This document shows, one piece after another, positions 33,411-42,160 of a stretch of DNA of 62,989 bases. Both the position numbers and the translations under genes were made by a program. How positions within the stretch are numbered: the first letter of the stretch is position 1; each line of letters starts with the position of its first letter. Source of the stretch: Kribbella caucasensis (lineage in GTDB: Bacteria > Actinomycetota > Actinomycetes > Propionibacteriales > Kribbellaceae); the NCBI RefSeq assembly GCF_004361855.1, contig NZ_SNWQ01000036.1, positions 1-62,989 of the forward strand, in the 5' to 3' direction. The notes under the pieces were generated by a model. It searched no databases and was not told the DNA's origin. It saw nothing but the letters and a program-made list of their open reading frames with translations.

Positions 33411-33929
33411 ATGAAACGACTCCTGATCGCTGCCGCTGCTCTCCTGCTCCTCAGCGGTTGCGGCGCCGAGCCCACGCAAGTCGCCGCCGACACCGGTATC
33501 AACACCTCGGCCGAGCAGAACCGCGTCACGACGACGAAGAACGAGGCCGCCGCGGCGCTGCTGCCGGCCAAGGTCCGCGAGCGCGGCACGCTGATCGTCG
33601 GCGCCGGCTTCGGCAGTGGCAACGTCCCGCTCGGATTCCTTGCCGATGACAACAAGACGCCGATCGGCCTGGAGGTCGACATCGCCTACCTGGTCGCCGG
33701 GGCGCTCGGGCTGAAGGCCGACATCCAGGTGACCAGCTGGGAGAACCTGTTCATCGGCCTGGACTCGGCCAAGTACGACGCCGGGTTCTCGAACATCACG
33801 GTGACCGAGAAGCGCAAGCAGAAGTACGACTTCGCCACCTACGCCAAGGTGCTGGAGCGCTGGAACGTGTCGAGCGAGGCGGTCGACAAGTCCGAGGTCA
33901 ACCCACCCGGCCTTCCCCTGACGAGCTGA
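33411..33929 (+). pseudogene. Solute-binding lipoprotein with large in-frame internal deletion
   Basis: The 172-residue product starts with a lipoprotein signal (lipobox LLSGC). Lobe 1 runs as in the next gene (TPIGLEVDIAYLVAGALGLK, WENLFIGLDSAKYD, KYDFATY), then jumps at residue about 144 straight to the extreme C-terminus (YAKVLERWNVSSEAV, NPPGLP). About 130 residues of lobe 2 and ligand-binding hinge are lost, with the frame kept across a shared TAC. It is a near-paralogue of the full binding protein starting 10 bases downstream. It probably cannot bind ligand, although it would be secreted. Confidence 0.75.
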
Positions 33930-33938
33930 GGAACCACG

Positions 33939-34892
33939 ATGAAAAGACTTTGGATGATCGGTGCGGCCCTGCTGTTCTCTGTGGCTTCCTGCACGGATCC
34001 ACAGACCAGTGCGGGCCCGGATACCTCGGCGGTCGCATTCGATACGTCGGCCAATCAGCAGCACATCACGTCGGCCAAGGTTGACCGCATCGCGGCCGAG
34101 TTACCGGCCGCCGTACGGGAGAGCGGAACGCTTGTCGTCGGCAACGGTTCGGCCGGTGGCGGGTTGCCGCCACTCGGGTTCACCGCGGACGACAACAAGA
34201 CACCGATCGGGGTCGAGATCGACATCGCCCACCTGGTCGCGAGTGTGCTCGGCCTCAAGGCGGAGATCCAGACCACCAGCTGGGAGAACCTGTTCCTCGG
34301 CCTCGACTCCGGCAAGTACCAGGTCGGCATCTCCAACATCGGGGTGTCCGAACTGCGCAAGGAGAAGTACGACTTCGCCACCTACCGGCTCGGCCTGCAC
34401 GCGTTCGAGGGGAAGTTGGGCTCCGGCCTGAAGCTCAACGGTCCGGCGGACATCTCCGGCAAGACGATCGCGGTCGGTTCCGGCACGTTGCAGGAGGCGA
34501 TCCTGCTCGACTGGAACAAGCAGAACGCTGCCGCCGGCCGCAAGCCCGCGAGCCTGAAGTACTACCAGCAGGCCTCGGACACGTACCTCGCGCTGGAGTC
34601 CGGCCGGATCGATCTCTACCTCGGCCCGAACCCGAACGTCTCGTACCACGTGGCGACCCAGGGCAAGACCGAGATCGTCGGCACGGTCTCGTCCAGCTAC
34701 CCGGTCCAGGGCCTGGTCGGGATCACCACCAAGAAGGACAACGGCCTGGTCAAGCCGCTCGCGGACGCACTGAACGCGGCGATCGCGGACGGCAGCTACG
34801 CGAAGGTCCTGAAGAAGTGGGGCCTGGACGCGGAGGCAGTGCCGAAGTCCCTGATCAACCCGCCCGGCCTTCCGAAGGACAAGCAGAAGTAG
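33939..34892 (+). CDS. Polar amino acid-type solute-binding lipoprotein
   Basis: This is a 317-residue periplasmic-type binding protein (SBP family 3) with lipobox FSVASC (Cys 18). Lobe 1 contains TPIGVEIDIAHLVASVLGLK and WENLFLGLDSGKYQVGISN; lobe 2 has ISGKTIAVGSGTLQEAIL and ESGRIDLYLGPNPN; the C-terminus is YAKVLKKWGLDAEAV. It delivers substrate to the permease and ATPase upstream. The operon suggests an S-modified cysteine or other organosulfur amino acid as ligand. Confidence 0.92.
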   Translation: MKRLWMIGAALLFSVASCTDPQTSAGPDTSAVAFDTSANQQHITSAKVDRIAAELPAAVRESGTLVVGNGSAGGGLPPLGFTADDNKTPIGVEIDIAHLVASVLGLKAEIQTTSWENLFLGLDSGKYQVGISNIGVSELRKEKYDFATYRLGLHAFEGKLGSGLKLNGPADISGKTIAVGSGTLQEAILLDWNKQNAAAGRKPASLKYYQQASDTYLALESGRIDLYLGPNPNVSYHVATQGKTEIVGTVSSSYPVQGLVGITTKKDNGLVKPLADALNAAIADGSYAKVLKKWGLDAEAVPKSLINPPGLPKDKQK

Positions 34893-34900
34893 GAGAACGC

Positions 34901-35959
34901 ATGGCGACCATCGCAACCATCTCCAGCAGCCCGTCCGAGATATCCCGCACTGACGCAGTCCTCGAGTATGTGACCAAGCGACTGCTCAGCCACGGTCACA
35001 CCGTCACCCCGATCGTCCTGCGTGACCTTCCTGCCGAGCCATTGCTGCGTGGGCGCACTGACGATCGCGATATCGCTTTGGCTGTCAAGGTTCTGGAGGC
35101 CGCCGACGCCGTCGTGGTGACCACGCCTGTCTACAAGGCGGCGTACTCAGGGCTTCTCAAGGTGTTCCTCGACCTGTTGCCGCAGTACGCGCTGAAAGGC
35201 AAGGCGGTGTTGCCGTTGGCAACGGGTGGTACGCCGGCGCACGTGCTGGTGATCGACTATGCGCTCCGGCCGGTGCTCACCAGTCTCGGTGCCGGGGCGA
35301 TCGGGCAGGGCTGGTTCGTCCTGTCGTCCCACGTTCGTCTGTACGACGGGGGTGGGCTATTGCTTGACCCGGCTGCGTCCGTGCCGCTCTACCAGGTGAC
35401 CGAGGCGTTCCTCGCCACCGTCGAGGGCAGCAGCCAGCCGGTCGAGAGTGTGCCGGTCCAGCTCGCCGGGATCGAGGCGGTACGAGTTCGCCCGGACGAT
35501 CCCGAGGCGGCGCCGCTGCTTGCCGATCTGGTCGTCGAGTACAGCACTCGGTACGGCCGGACCAATGAGAACACCCAGCTCACCGAGGTCCCGCCGTCCG
35601 ACTTCCACCCCGAGCGCGGTGGTGCCTTCGTCCTGCTCCGGCACGGCGGCCAAACCGTTGCCGGCGGCGCCATTCGCCGGTACGACGACCAGACCGCCGA
35701 GGTGAAGCGGATGTGGACCTCGCAGCTGCACCGTCGACAGGGACTGGGTCGTCGGGTCCTCGCGGAGTTGGAGGCGGCCGCGATCGAGCTCGGCTACCGC
35801 AAGCTCTATCTGACCACCGGGCCGCGGCAACCGGAGGCGGCCGGGCTGTATCTGGCGGTCGGGTTCGAGCCGCAGTTCGACAGATCGGCCGACCCGGAGA
35901 CGATCGGCCCACTGCCGTTCACGAAAGACCTGTCTGTTGCTTTGAAGGTGGCATCATGA
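34901..35959 (+). CDS. SsuE-type FMN reductase fused to GNAT acetyltransferase
   Basis: This 352-residue protein has two enzymes in one chain. Residues 1-about 180 are an SsuE-like NADPH-FMN reductase (ISSSPSEISRTDAVLEYV, TPVYKAAYSGLLKVFLDLLP, PLATGGTPAHVLVIDYALRP). From about 187 a GNAT domain follows, with VKRMWTSQLHRRQGLGRRVL (acetyl-CoA loop R-x-x-G-x-G) and LTTGPRQPEAAGLYLAVGF. It starts at ATG 34901 behind AGGAG. It could supply FMNH2 to the operon's monooxygenases and N-acetylate their amino acid substrate. The pairing of both activities in one protein is unusual. Confidence 0.9.
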   Translation: MATIATISSSPSEISRTDAVLEYVTKRLLSHGHTVTPIVLRDLPAEPLLRGRTDDRDIALAVKVLEAADAVVVTTPVYKAAYSGLLKVFLDLLPQYALKGKAVLPLATGGTPAHVLVIDYALRPVLTSLGAGAIGQGWFVLSSHVRLYDGGGLLLDPAASVPLYQVTEAFLATVEGSSQPVESVPVQLAGIEAVRVRPDDPEAAPLLADLVVEYSTRYGRTNENTQLTEVPPSDFHPERGGAFVLLRHGGQTVAGGAIRRYDDQTAEVKRMWTSQLHRRQGLGRRVLAELEAAAIELGYRKLYLTTGPRQPEAAGLYLAVGFEPQFDRSADPETIGPLPFTKDLSVALKVAS

Positions 35960-37080
35960 GCCGGCGGCTGATCACGGCGATCGAGATCGACGGGGCCGGC
36001 GGGCATCCGGCCGCATGGCGTGGGTCGGAGGTGGACCCGGCCGCGATCCTCACCGGTGAACTCGCCCTGCGTGCGGCCCAACGCGCCGAGGCGGCCGGAG
36101 TCGACCTCGCGACCTTCGCCGACGCGCTGGAAGCGCCGGCAGACGTCGCCGATCGAGTGAGCGTGCGCCTGGACGCGCTCGGTCTGGCGGCCCGGATCGC
36201 ACCGGCGACCGACCGGATCGGACTGCTGCCGACGATCACCGTCACGCACACCGAACCGTTCCACGTGCAGGCCTCAGTTGCCACCCTCGACTACGTCTCA
36301 TCCGGCCGCGGCGGCTGGGTCGCGGACGTATCGTCATCCGCCGAGGCGGCCGCGGTGATCGGCCGCCGCGAACCGGCCCCTGCCGCCGACACCTGGCGAG
36401 AGGCCCGGTACGTCGTCGACGTCAGCAGACACCTGTGGGACTCCTGGGAAGACGACGCGATCATCCGAGACTCCTCCACCGGCCGCTTCATCGACCGCGA
36501 CCGCATCCACTACGTCGACTTCGAAAGCCCCACCTTCATCATCAAGGGCCCATCGATCGTCCCGCGTCCACCCCAGGGCCATCCGATCACCGCCGTACGC
36601 CTGAATGTGCCGGAGGCGCTGGAAGCGGCCGCCGAAGCCGACCTGGTGCTGCTGCCGGGGGTCGCGGAGCTGGGTGAGCGGGTAGCCGCGATCCGAGCCG
36701 CGGCTGAGGAGCAGGAAGGCGGGAGACCGCGAGGCGGTCAAGCGGGCCCAGCATCTCCACGCATCTTGGTGTCCGTGGGGGTGTTGCTTGACGAGGATCC
36801 GGCGGCTGCGGCTCTGCGGGCTGACGGCGCGATCCGCCTTGACCACATCGGTGGGGTTGAGCGGCTGGCTGACCTGATCGGGGAGTGGGCCGAGGCGGGG
36901 GTGGATGGGGTGCACTTGCGGCCGGCTTCGCTGGAGGTCGACGTACCGGTGATTGCCGACCGGCTGGTTCCGTTGCTGCGGGCAAGGAAATTGATCGGGC
37001 CGGTGGGGCGGCCGGGGACGTTGCGGAACCGGCTCGGGCTACGGCGGCCGGCGAACAGGTATGCGGAGAGCGAGCAATGA
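35956..37080 (+). CDS. LLM-fold flavoprotein, divergent partner
   Basis: This is a 374-residue luciferase-like protein. It shows AAQRAEAAGVDLATFADAL, DRIGLLPTITVTHTEPFHVQ, ATLDYVSSGRGGWVADVSSS, RHLWDSWEDDAIIRDSSTGR and the terminal GTLRNRLGLRRP. The barrel is looser than in the NtaA-type gene that follows, so it may be an accessory or heteromeric subunit, as in the minus-strand block. ATG 35956 overlaps the stop of the fusion gene. Confidence 0.8.
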   Translation: MSRRLITAIEIDGAGGHPAAWRGSEVDPAAILTGELALRAAQRAEAAGVDLATFADALEAPADVADRVSVRLDALGLAARIAPATDRIGLLPTITVTHTEPFHVQASVATLDYVSSGRGGWVADVSSSAEAAAVIGRREPAPAADTWREARYVVDVSRHLWDSWEDDAIIRDSSTGRFIDRDRIHYVDFESPTFIIKGPSIVPRPPQGHPITAVRLNVPEALEAAAEADLVLLPGVAELGERVAAIRAAAEEQEGGRPRGGQAGPASPRILVSVGVLLDEDPAAAALRADGAIRLDHIGGVERLADLIGEWAEAGVDGVHLRPASLEVDVPVIADRLVPLLRARKLIGPVGRPGTLRNRLGLRRPANRYAESEQ

Positions 37081-38393
37081 CCAAGCAGATTCATCTCGCG
37101 GCGCACTTTCCGGGAGTGAACAACACCACCGTGTGGTCCGACCCGGAGTCCGGCTCGCAGATCGACTTCGCGTCGTTCAAGCATCTGGCCGAGACGGCTG
37201 AGCGCGGGACGTTCGACTTCTTCTTTCTGGCCGAAGGGCTGCGGCTGCGGGAGGTGAAGGGGAAGATCCACGACCTCGACGTGGTCGGTCGGCCAGAGTC
37301 CCTGACGGTGCTGAGTGCGCTGGCCGCGGTCACCCGGCAGCTCGGCCTGGCGGCGACGGTGAACTCGACGTTCAACGAGCCGTACGAGTTGGCCAAGCGG
37401 CTCGCCACCCTCGACCACCTGTCCGGCGGACGCGCGGCCTGGAACGTGGTGACGTCGTGGGACGCGTTCACCGGCGAGAACTTCCGCCGCGGCGGCTATC
37501 TGGACAAGGCGGATCGGTATGTCCGCGCGCAGGAGTCGCTCCGGATCGTGCGGAAGTTGTGGGATTCCTGGACCGAGGACGATCTGGTCCTGGCCCAGGC
37601 GACCGGTGTCTTCGCCCGCGAGGGCGCTGGGGCTTTCGCGGACGAGGGCGCCCACTTCGACATCCGCGGCCGGTTCGGGTTGCCGCCTTCGCCGCAGGGT
37701 CGTCCGGTCGTCATCCAGGCCGGCGACAGCGATCAGGGCCGTGAGTTCGCAGCCTCGAGTGCAGACGTGATCTTCAGCCGGCACGGTACGTTCGAAGCCG
37801 GGCAGACCTTCTACAAGGACGTGAAGTCGCGGCTGGCCCGGTACGGGCGGAGCGAGGAGTCGCTGAAGATCATGCCCGCGGTCACGGTCGTCGTCGCCGA
37901 CACCGACGCGGAGGCGGTCGAGAAGGCGCAACACATCCGCGAGCAGCAGGTGTCCGGCCCGACGGCACTCGTGCTGGCTGAACTCCTCTGGGGTCGAGAC
38001 CTCTCGGCGTACGACCCGGATGGTCCGCTGCCGTCCGGAGATCCGGTCGTCGGGTCATCCGTGACCCAGGGGCGGGTCGGTTACAACGACCCGGCGCCGG
38101 TCGTGGCGGAGTGGCGAGCGCAGGCGGCGGCTCATGGCTGGTCGTTGCGCGAGACCGTGATCAACCAGCAGAACCGCCAGACCTTCATCGGCTCCCCGTC
38201 GACGATCGCCGAAGCGCTCAACCGGCATGTGCAGGAGGACGCAGCGGACGGCTTCGTACTCGTCCCGCACCTGACTCCTGGTGGCTTGGACGATTTCGTC
38301 GACCGCGTCGTACCGCTCCTGCGTGAGCGTGGCGTGTTCCGCTCCGAGTACGCCGGTACGACGTTGCGCTCGCATCTCGGGCTGTCGGCATGA
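37077..38393 (+). CDS. NtaA/SnaA/DszA-family FMN-dependent monooxygenase
   Basis: This 438-residue monooxygenase has the NtaA-type pattern IHLAAHFPGVNNTTVWSDP, DFFFLAEGLRLRE, NSTFNEPYELAKRLATLDHL, GGRAAWNVVTSWD, then LWDSW, VVIQAGDSDQGREFAA and FRSEYAGTTLRSHLGL. Relatives include B. subtilis YtnJ and YxeK-type enzymes that act in S-modified cysteine breakdown. That makes it the prime candidate for the C-S-cleaving step here. ATG 37077 overlaps the previous stop (ATGA). Confidence 0.9.
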   Translation: MTKQIHLAAHFPGVNNTTVWSDPESGSQIDFASFKHLAETAERGTFDFFFLAEGLRLREVKGKIHDLDVVGRPESLTVLSALAAVTRQLGLAATVNSTFNEPYELAKRLATLDHLSGGRAAWNVVTSWDAFTGENFRRGGYLDKADRYVRAQESLRIVRKLWDSWTEDDLVLAQATGVFAREGAGAFADEGAHFDIRGRFGLPPSPQGRPVVIQAGDSDQGREFAASSADVIFSRHGTFEAGQTFYKDVKSRLARYGRSEESLKIMPAVTVVVADTDAEAVEKAQHIREQQVSGPTALVLAELLWGRDLSAYDPDGPLPSGDPVVGSSVTQGRVGYNDPAPVVAEWRAQAAAHGWSLRETVINQQNRQTFIGSPSTIAEALNRHVQEDAADGFVLVPHLTPGGLDDFVDRVVPLLRERGVFRSEYAGTTLRSHLGLSA

Positions 38394-40282
38394 CTGTGGC
38401 TGATCTGCGGCGCTCCTGGGCTGAACCTCCAGCGACCATCGTGTTCGTCGGTGGTGGACCGCGCACGGTCGGGCTGCTCGAACGGTTTGCGGCGAGTGCC
38501 GACGAGTTGCTCGGCGGTCGTGCGGTGCACATCCACGTGGTGGATCCGTATCCGGCGGGCGGTGGCCGGATCTGGCGACGGGACCAGTCGCGGCTGCTCT
38601 GGATGAACTCGATGACGTCCGACGTCACGATCTTCACCGACGAGTCGGTCAAGTGCGAAGGGCCGATCGTCCCCGGCCCGGACCTCGCCACCTGGGTGGC
38701 CGGCGAGGGGGCGGTGATCCTGGAACGCGCCGGTCTGGAACCGGCAGGTCCGATGGACTTCCCGCCGCGACTGCTGCAGGCCGAGTACCTCGCCTGGGTC
38801 TGGGATCGGGTCGTCCGCGACCTCCCCGCGACCGTCACCACCCACCTAGAGCGTGCGGTCGAGCTGACGCCCGACCATCGCGTGATTCTTGCGTCGGGCA
38901 AGGAGATCGCAGCCGACATCGTGGTCCTTGCCCTCGGCTACCTCGACCGGTTGCCGACGGCCTCCGAAGCCGCCTGGGCCACCCGCGCGTCCGAAGCCGG
39001 ATTGACGTACATCCCACCGGGCTACACCGCCGACGTCGACCTGAGCGACCTACGACCTGGCGAGAACGTCATCATCCGCGGGTTCGGCCAGGCGTTCATC
39101 GACCTGATGGTGCTGCTCACCGAGGGCCGCGGCGGCTGGTACGACGAGTGCGACGGCCTGCTCAGCTACCGCCCATCCGGCAACGAGCCGATCCTGTACG
39201 TCGGTTCGCGGCGCGGCGTTCCGTATCACGCCAAACTCGGCTACACCGTGGCCGGGACGAAGCCGGTGCCGACCCGCTATCTGACCAAGGCGGCATTGGA
39301 TGCGCTCGGCGACGGAGTGCTCGACTTCCAGTCCCAGTTGAGTCCGTTGATCGACAAGGAACTGACGTTCGCCCACTATCAGCAGCTCTTCACTGCGCAT
39401 CCGGAACGAACCAGGTGGTCGTGGCCGCGATTCGCCGCCGTCCTCGACAGGTGGTCGCCGAGGGAGTTCGAGGCCGCGGTGGAGGACGCCGTACCGGATC
39501 CTGCGGATCGATTCGTGCGGGCCGAGGTGGATCGGCCGCTGAGCGGGCGGTTCTTCGCGGATCGGGAGCGATTCGAGCAGGTCCTGGCCGGGGTGATCGA
39601 GACGGATCTGCTGCGGCGCGTGGATGCGTCGTACTCGGCCGATCTTGCCGTTTTCAACGCCCTGCTGAGCATTTACAGCGTGTTGTCGGTGGCGATCACC
39701 GAGGGGCGGTTGTCGGACGAGGATCGGGTCCGGCATGTGGAGACCGAGTGGCACGGGTTCTTCTCGTTCGTGGCGAGTGGACCACCGCCGCGCCGGCTGG
39801 AGGAGCTGCTCGCGTTGCATCGGGCCGGGATCGTCCGGTTCGCCGGGCCTGACCTTGACGTTGCTATTGACAACGATCAGTTCGTTGCCCGGAGCTCCGG
39901 TGTGGCCGCGGAGATCCGGGCTCGTGCGTTCGTCGAGGCCCGGTTGCCGCGTCCCGACGTACTGGCCGCGACCGACCCGTTGCTGCGCGGATTGCTGGCG
40001 TCCGGCGTACTGGCGGCCGACGAGTTGTTCGCTGCGGACGGCACGAGTCTCGGCGGCGGTCAGCTCAAGGCCGACTCGCAGTGCCGCGCGATCCGGGCCG
40101 ACGGCACCGTCCACCCTTCACTGTTCCTGCTCGGGCCGTCGGTGTCCGGCTCGGCCGGGTCGTCGGGGTTCTCCCGGCCGCATTTCAACGGCGCCGGGTT
40201 CCAGCAGAACGACGCCGTCGCCAGGCACCTGCTGAAGCTTCTCGCACCCACCGTACGGAAGGAAGAACGTCATGCCAGTTGA
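38390..40282 (+). CDS. FAD/NAD(P)-binding protein (NAD_binding_9 type)
   Basis: This is a 630-residue flavoprotein. The N-terminal dinucleotide site is TIVFVGGGPRTVGLLERFAA (about 17-36), then HVVDPYPAGGGRIWRRDQ, which are hallmarks of the NAD_binding_9/HpaO-like family. A second motif is VIIRGFGQAFIDLMVLL (about 225-241). Family members of this length are often found as adenylate-forming or siderophore-like N-hydroxylase relatives, but many are uncharacterised. Role in this operon unknown; N- or S-oxidation of an amino acid derivative is possible. It overlaps both neighbours. Confidence 0.8.
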   Translation: MTVADLRRSWAEPPATIVFVGGGPRTVGLLERFAASADELLGGRAVHIHVVDPYPAGGGRIWRRDQSRLLWMNSMTSDVTIFTDESVKCEGPIVPGPDLATWVAGEGAVILERAGLEPAGPMDFPPRLLQAEYLAWVWDRVVRDLPATVTTHLERAVELTPDHRVILASGKEIAADIVVLALGYLDRLPTASEAAWATRASEAGLTYIPPGYTADVDLSDLRPGENVIIRGFGQAFIDLMVLLTEGRGGWYDECDGLLSYRPSGNEPILYVGSRRGVPYHAKLGYTVAGTKPVPTRYLTKAALDALGDGVLDFQSQLSPLIDKELTFAHYQQLFTAHPERTRWSWPRFAAVLDRWSPREFEAAVEDAVPDPADRFVRAEVDRPLSGRFFADRERFEQVLAGVIETDLLRRVDASYSADLAVFNALLSIYSVLSVAITEGRLSDEDRVRHVETEWHGFFSFVASGPPPRRLEELLALHRAGIVRFAGPDLDVAIDNDQFVARSSGVAAEIRARAFVEARLPRPDVLAATDPLLRGLLASGVLAADELFAADGTSLGGGQLKADSQCRAIRADGTVHPSLFLLGPSVSGSAGSSGFSRPHFNGAGFQQNDAVARHLLKLLAPTVRKEERHAS

Positions 40283-41384
40283 GTTCCTGGGGATCGCCGG
40301 GACCAACCCGGCCAGCGAGGTCACACCGCGAAGCGGTGGCCCGCTGGACCTGGAGTACACGGCCAAGCTCGCCCGCGCCCACGAGGACAACGGGTGGGAC
40401 CGGATCCTGTTCGCCTACCACTCGGGGTCGCCGGATCCGGCCCAGGTTGCGGCGTACGTCGCGGGCCGGACCGAACGGATCAACCTGGTGGTCGCGCACC
40501 GGCCGAACGTCGCCTACCCGACGCTGACCGCGAAGACTTTCGCGACGCTCGACCACATCAGCGGCGGGCGGTTCGAGGTGCACGTGATCACCGGCGGCTC
40601 GACCACGGACCAGGCCGCCGAGGGCGACTATCTGACCAAGGACAACCGGTACGGGCGGACGCGCGAGTTCATCCAGATCCTCAAACAGGCCTGGACTTCG
40701 AACGAGCGCTTCGACTTTCAGGGCGCCCACTACCGGTTCGAGCAGTTCGTCGCCGACATCAAGCCGCTGCAGCAGCCACGGCCGCAGATCTCGTTCGGTG
40801 GTTCGTCGGCCGCGGCGTACGCGGTGGGCGCGGCCGAAGCGGACATCTTCGCGCTCTGGGGTGAGCCGCTTGCCGGCACCCGGGACCAGTTGTCGACAAT
40901 CGACACCGAGTCCACCAAGGCAGGCCGCGCGGACCGTCCGACGATCCAGATCGCCTTCCGGCCGATCATCGCGCCGACCGAGGAACTGGCCTGGGAAAAG
41001 GCCGAGAGCATCCTGGGCCGGATCAAGACCGTGCAGGCCGGCGGCGTCCCGCTGAACACGCGCCTGCGGTCGAAGACGCCGGAGAACGCCGGCTCACAGC
41101 GGTTGCTGAAGGCGGTCGAGGCCGGTGAGCGGCACGACCGGGCGCTCTGGACCGCGCCGACCGGGCTCACCGGTGGCGGCGGCAACTCCACCGCGCTGGT
41201 CGGTACGCCGGACACGGTGGCGGCCGCGCTCCTCGACTACTACGACCTCGGGATCCGGATCTTCTCCGCCCGCGGCTACGACATCTACGACGACGCGATC
41301 GACTTCGGCCGCTACGTCATCCCATTGGTCCGCTCCGAAGTGGCACACCGCGAGCAGACCACCCGAAAGGACCTGGCGTCATGA
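40272..41384 (+). CDS. LLM class alkanesulfonate monooxygenase-like protein (SsuD type)
   Basis: This 370-residue protein is close to SsuD: VEFLGIAGTNPASEV, DRILFAYHSGSPDPAQVAAYV, RTERINLVVAHRPNVAYPTL, TLDHISGGRFEVHVITGG and the loop QAAEGDYLTKDNRYGRTREF with the conserved Arg/Tyr set. SsuD enzymes release sulfite from alkanesulfonates using FMNH2 and O2. The FMNH2 source is probably the SsuE domain of the fusion protein. ATG 40272 overlaps the flavoprotein's last four codons. Confidence 0.9.
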   Translation: MPVEFLGIAGTNPASEVTPRSGGPLDLEYTAKLARAHEDNGWDRILFAYHSGSPDPAQVAAYVAGRTERINLVVAHRPNVAYPTLTAKTFATLDHISGGRFEVHVITGGSTTDQAAEGDYLTKDNRYGRTREFIQILKQAWTSNERFDFQGAHYRFEQFVADIKPLQQPRPQISFGGSSAAAYAVGAAEADIFALWGEPLAGTRDQLSTIDTESTKAGRADRPTIQIAFRPIIAPTEELAWEKAESILGRIKTVQAGGVPLNTRLRSKTPENAGSQRLLKAVEAGERHDRALWTAPTGLTGGGGNSTALVGTPDTVAAALLDYYDLGIRIFSARGYDIYDDAIDFGRYVIPLVRSEVAHREQTTRKDLAS

Positions 41385-42160
41385 CCGTTGTCAGCGATCT
41401 CGAGCAGGACTGGCAGACCTGGCACGCCGCCCGCGAACAGGACCTCGACACCGCCTACGGCTGGCTCAGCATCGTCGGGTTCGACTGGTTGCCCTCGGCA
41501 CCTGGTCCGATCCGCGGTCTGCCGGGCAAGTGGTGGGCCGACGACGAGCGGGCGTACGTGAAGGCGGACGGCGAGCTGACCCTCGGCGGTGAACCGGTGC
41601 AGGGCGAGACGTCGGCGAGTGTGGCCGAGGCGGGCTCACTGAGTTGGCTGCTCTACGGCGACCGTCTCGCGGAGCTCGTGCTGCGAGGAGGACGGTACGC
41701 CGTTCGCCAGCGAGACCCACGTGCGTCGACCCGGCGTGGGTTCAGCGGTATACCGACGTACCCACTGAACCCGGACTGGGTGGTGAAGGCGTACTACACG
41801 CCGTACCCGGAGCCGGAGCGGGTGGAGGTCGCCACAGCACGCGATGACCTACGTCAGCACGTCACTGCGGTCGGCACTGTCCACGTGGCGCTGGGCGGGT
41901 CGGCGTACGAGCTGGTGGCGACGGCTGCCGGCGGTGGGCGGCTCACACTGTCGTTCCACGACGAGACCAACGGGGAGGAGACCGCTCCCTGGCGCACCGT
42001 GACTACAGGGGTCGTCGAGAAGGACCACTCGGTGGTGATCGACTTCAACCGCACCATCAACCTGCCGTTCGCCTTCACGCCGTACGGCACCTGCCCGGCC
42101 CCAGTCCCCGGCAACCGCCTCGCCCTCCCCCTCACAGCCGGCGAGAAGAAGGTCCGGTGA
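41381..42160 (+). CDS. DUF1684 domain-containing protein
   Basis: The 259-residue protein belongs to DUF1684, recognised by WHAAREQDLDTAYGWLSIVG (N-terminal W-x-x-x-R), VRQRDPRASTRRGFSGIPTY (about 108-127), and the C-terminal DFNRTINLPFAFTPYGTCPA. The family is conserved and uncharacterised. The paired Asp/Asn and Cys/Pro residues look like a metal or thiol site, but no reaction is known. Its place inside a sulfur operon, coupled by ATGA and GTGA to two LLM monooxygenases, is functional evidence in itself. Confidence 0.85.
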   Translation: MTVVSDLEQDWQTWHAAREQDLDTAYGWLSIVGFDWLPSAPGPIRGLPGKWWADDERAYVKADGELTLGGEPVQGETSASVAEAGSLSWLLYGDRLAELVLRGGRYAVRQRDPRASTRRGFSGIPTYPLNPDWVVKAYYTPYPEPERVEVATARDDLRQHVTAVGTVHVALGGSAYELVATAAGGGRLTLSFHDETNGEETAPWRTVTTGVVEKDHSVVIDFNRTINLPFAFTPYGTCPAPVPGNRLALPLTAGEKKVR

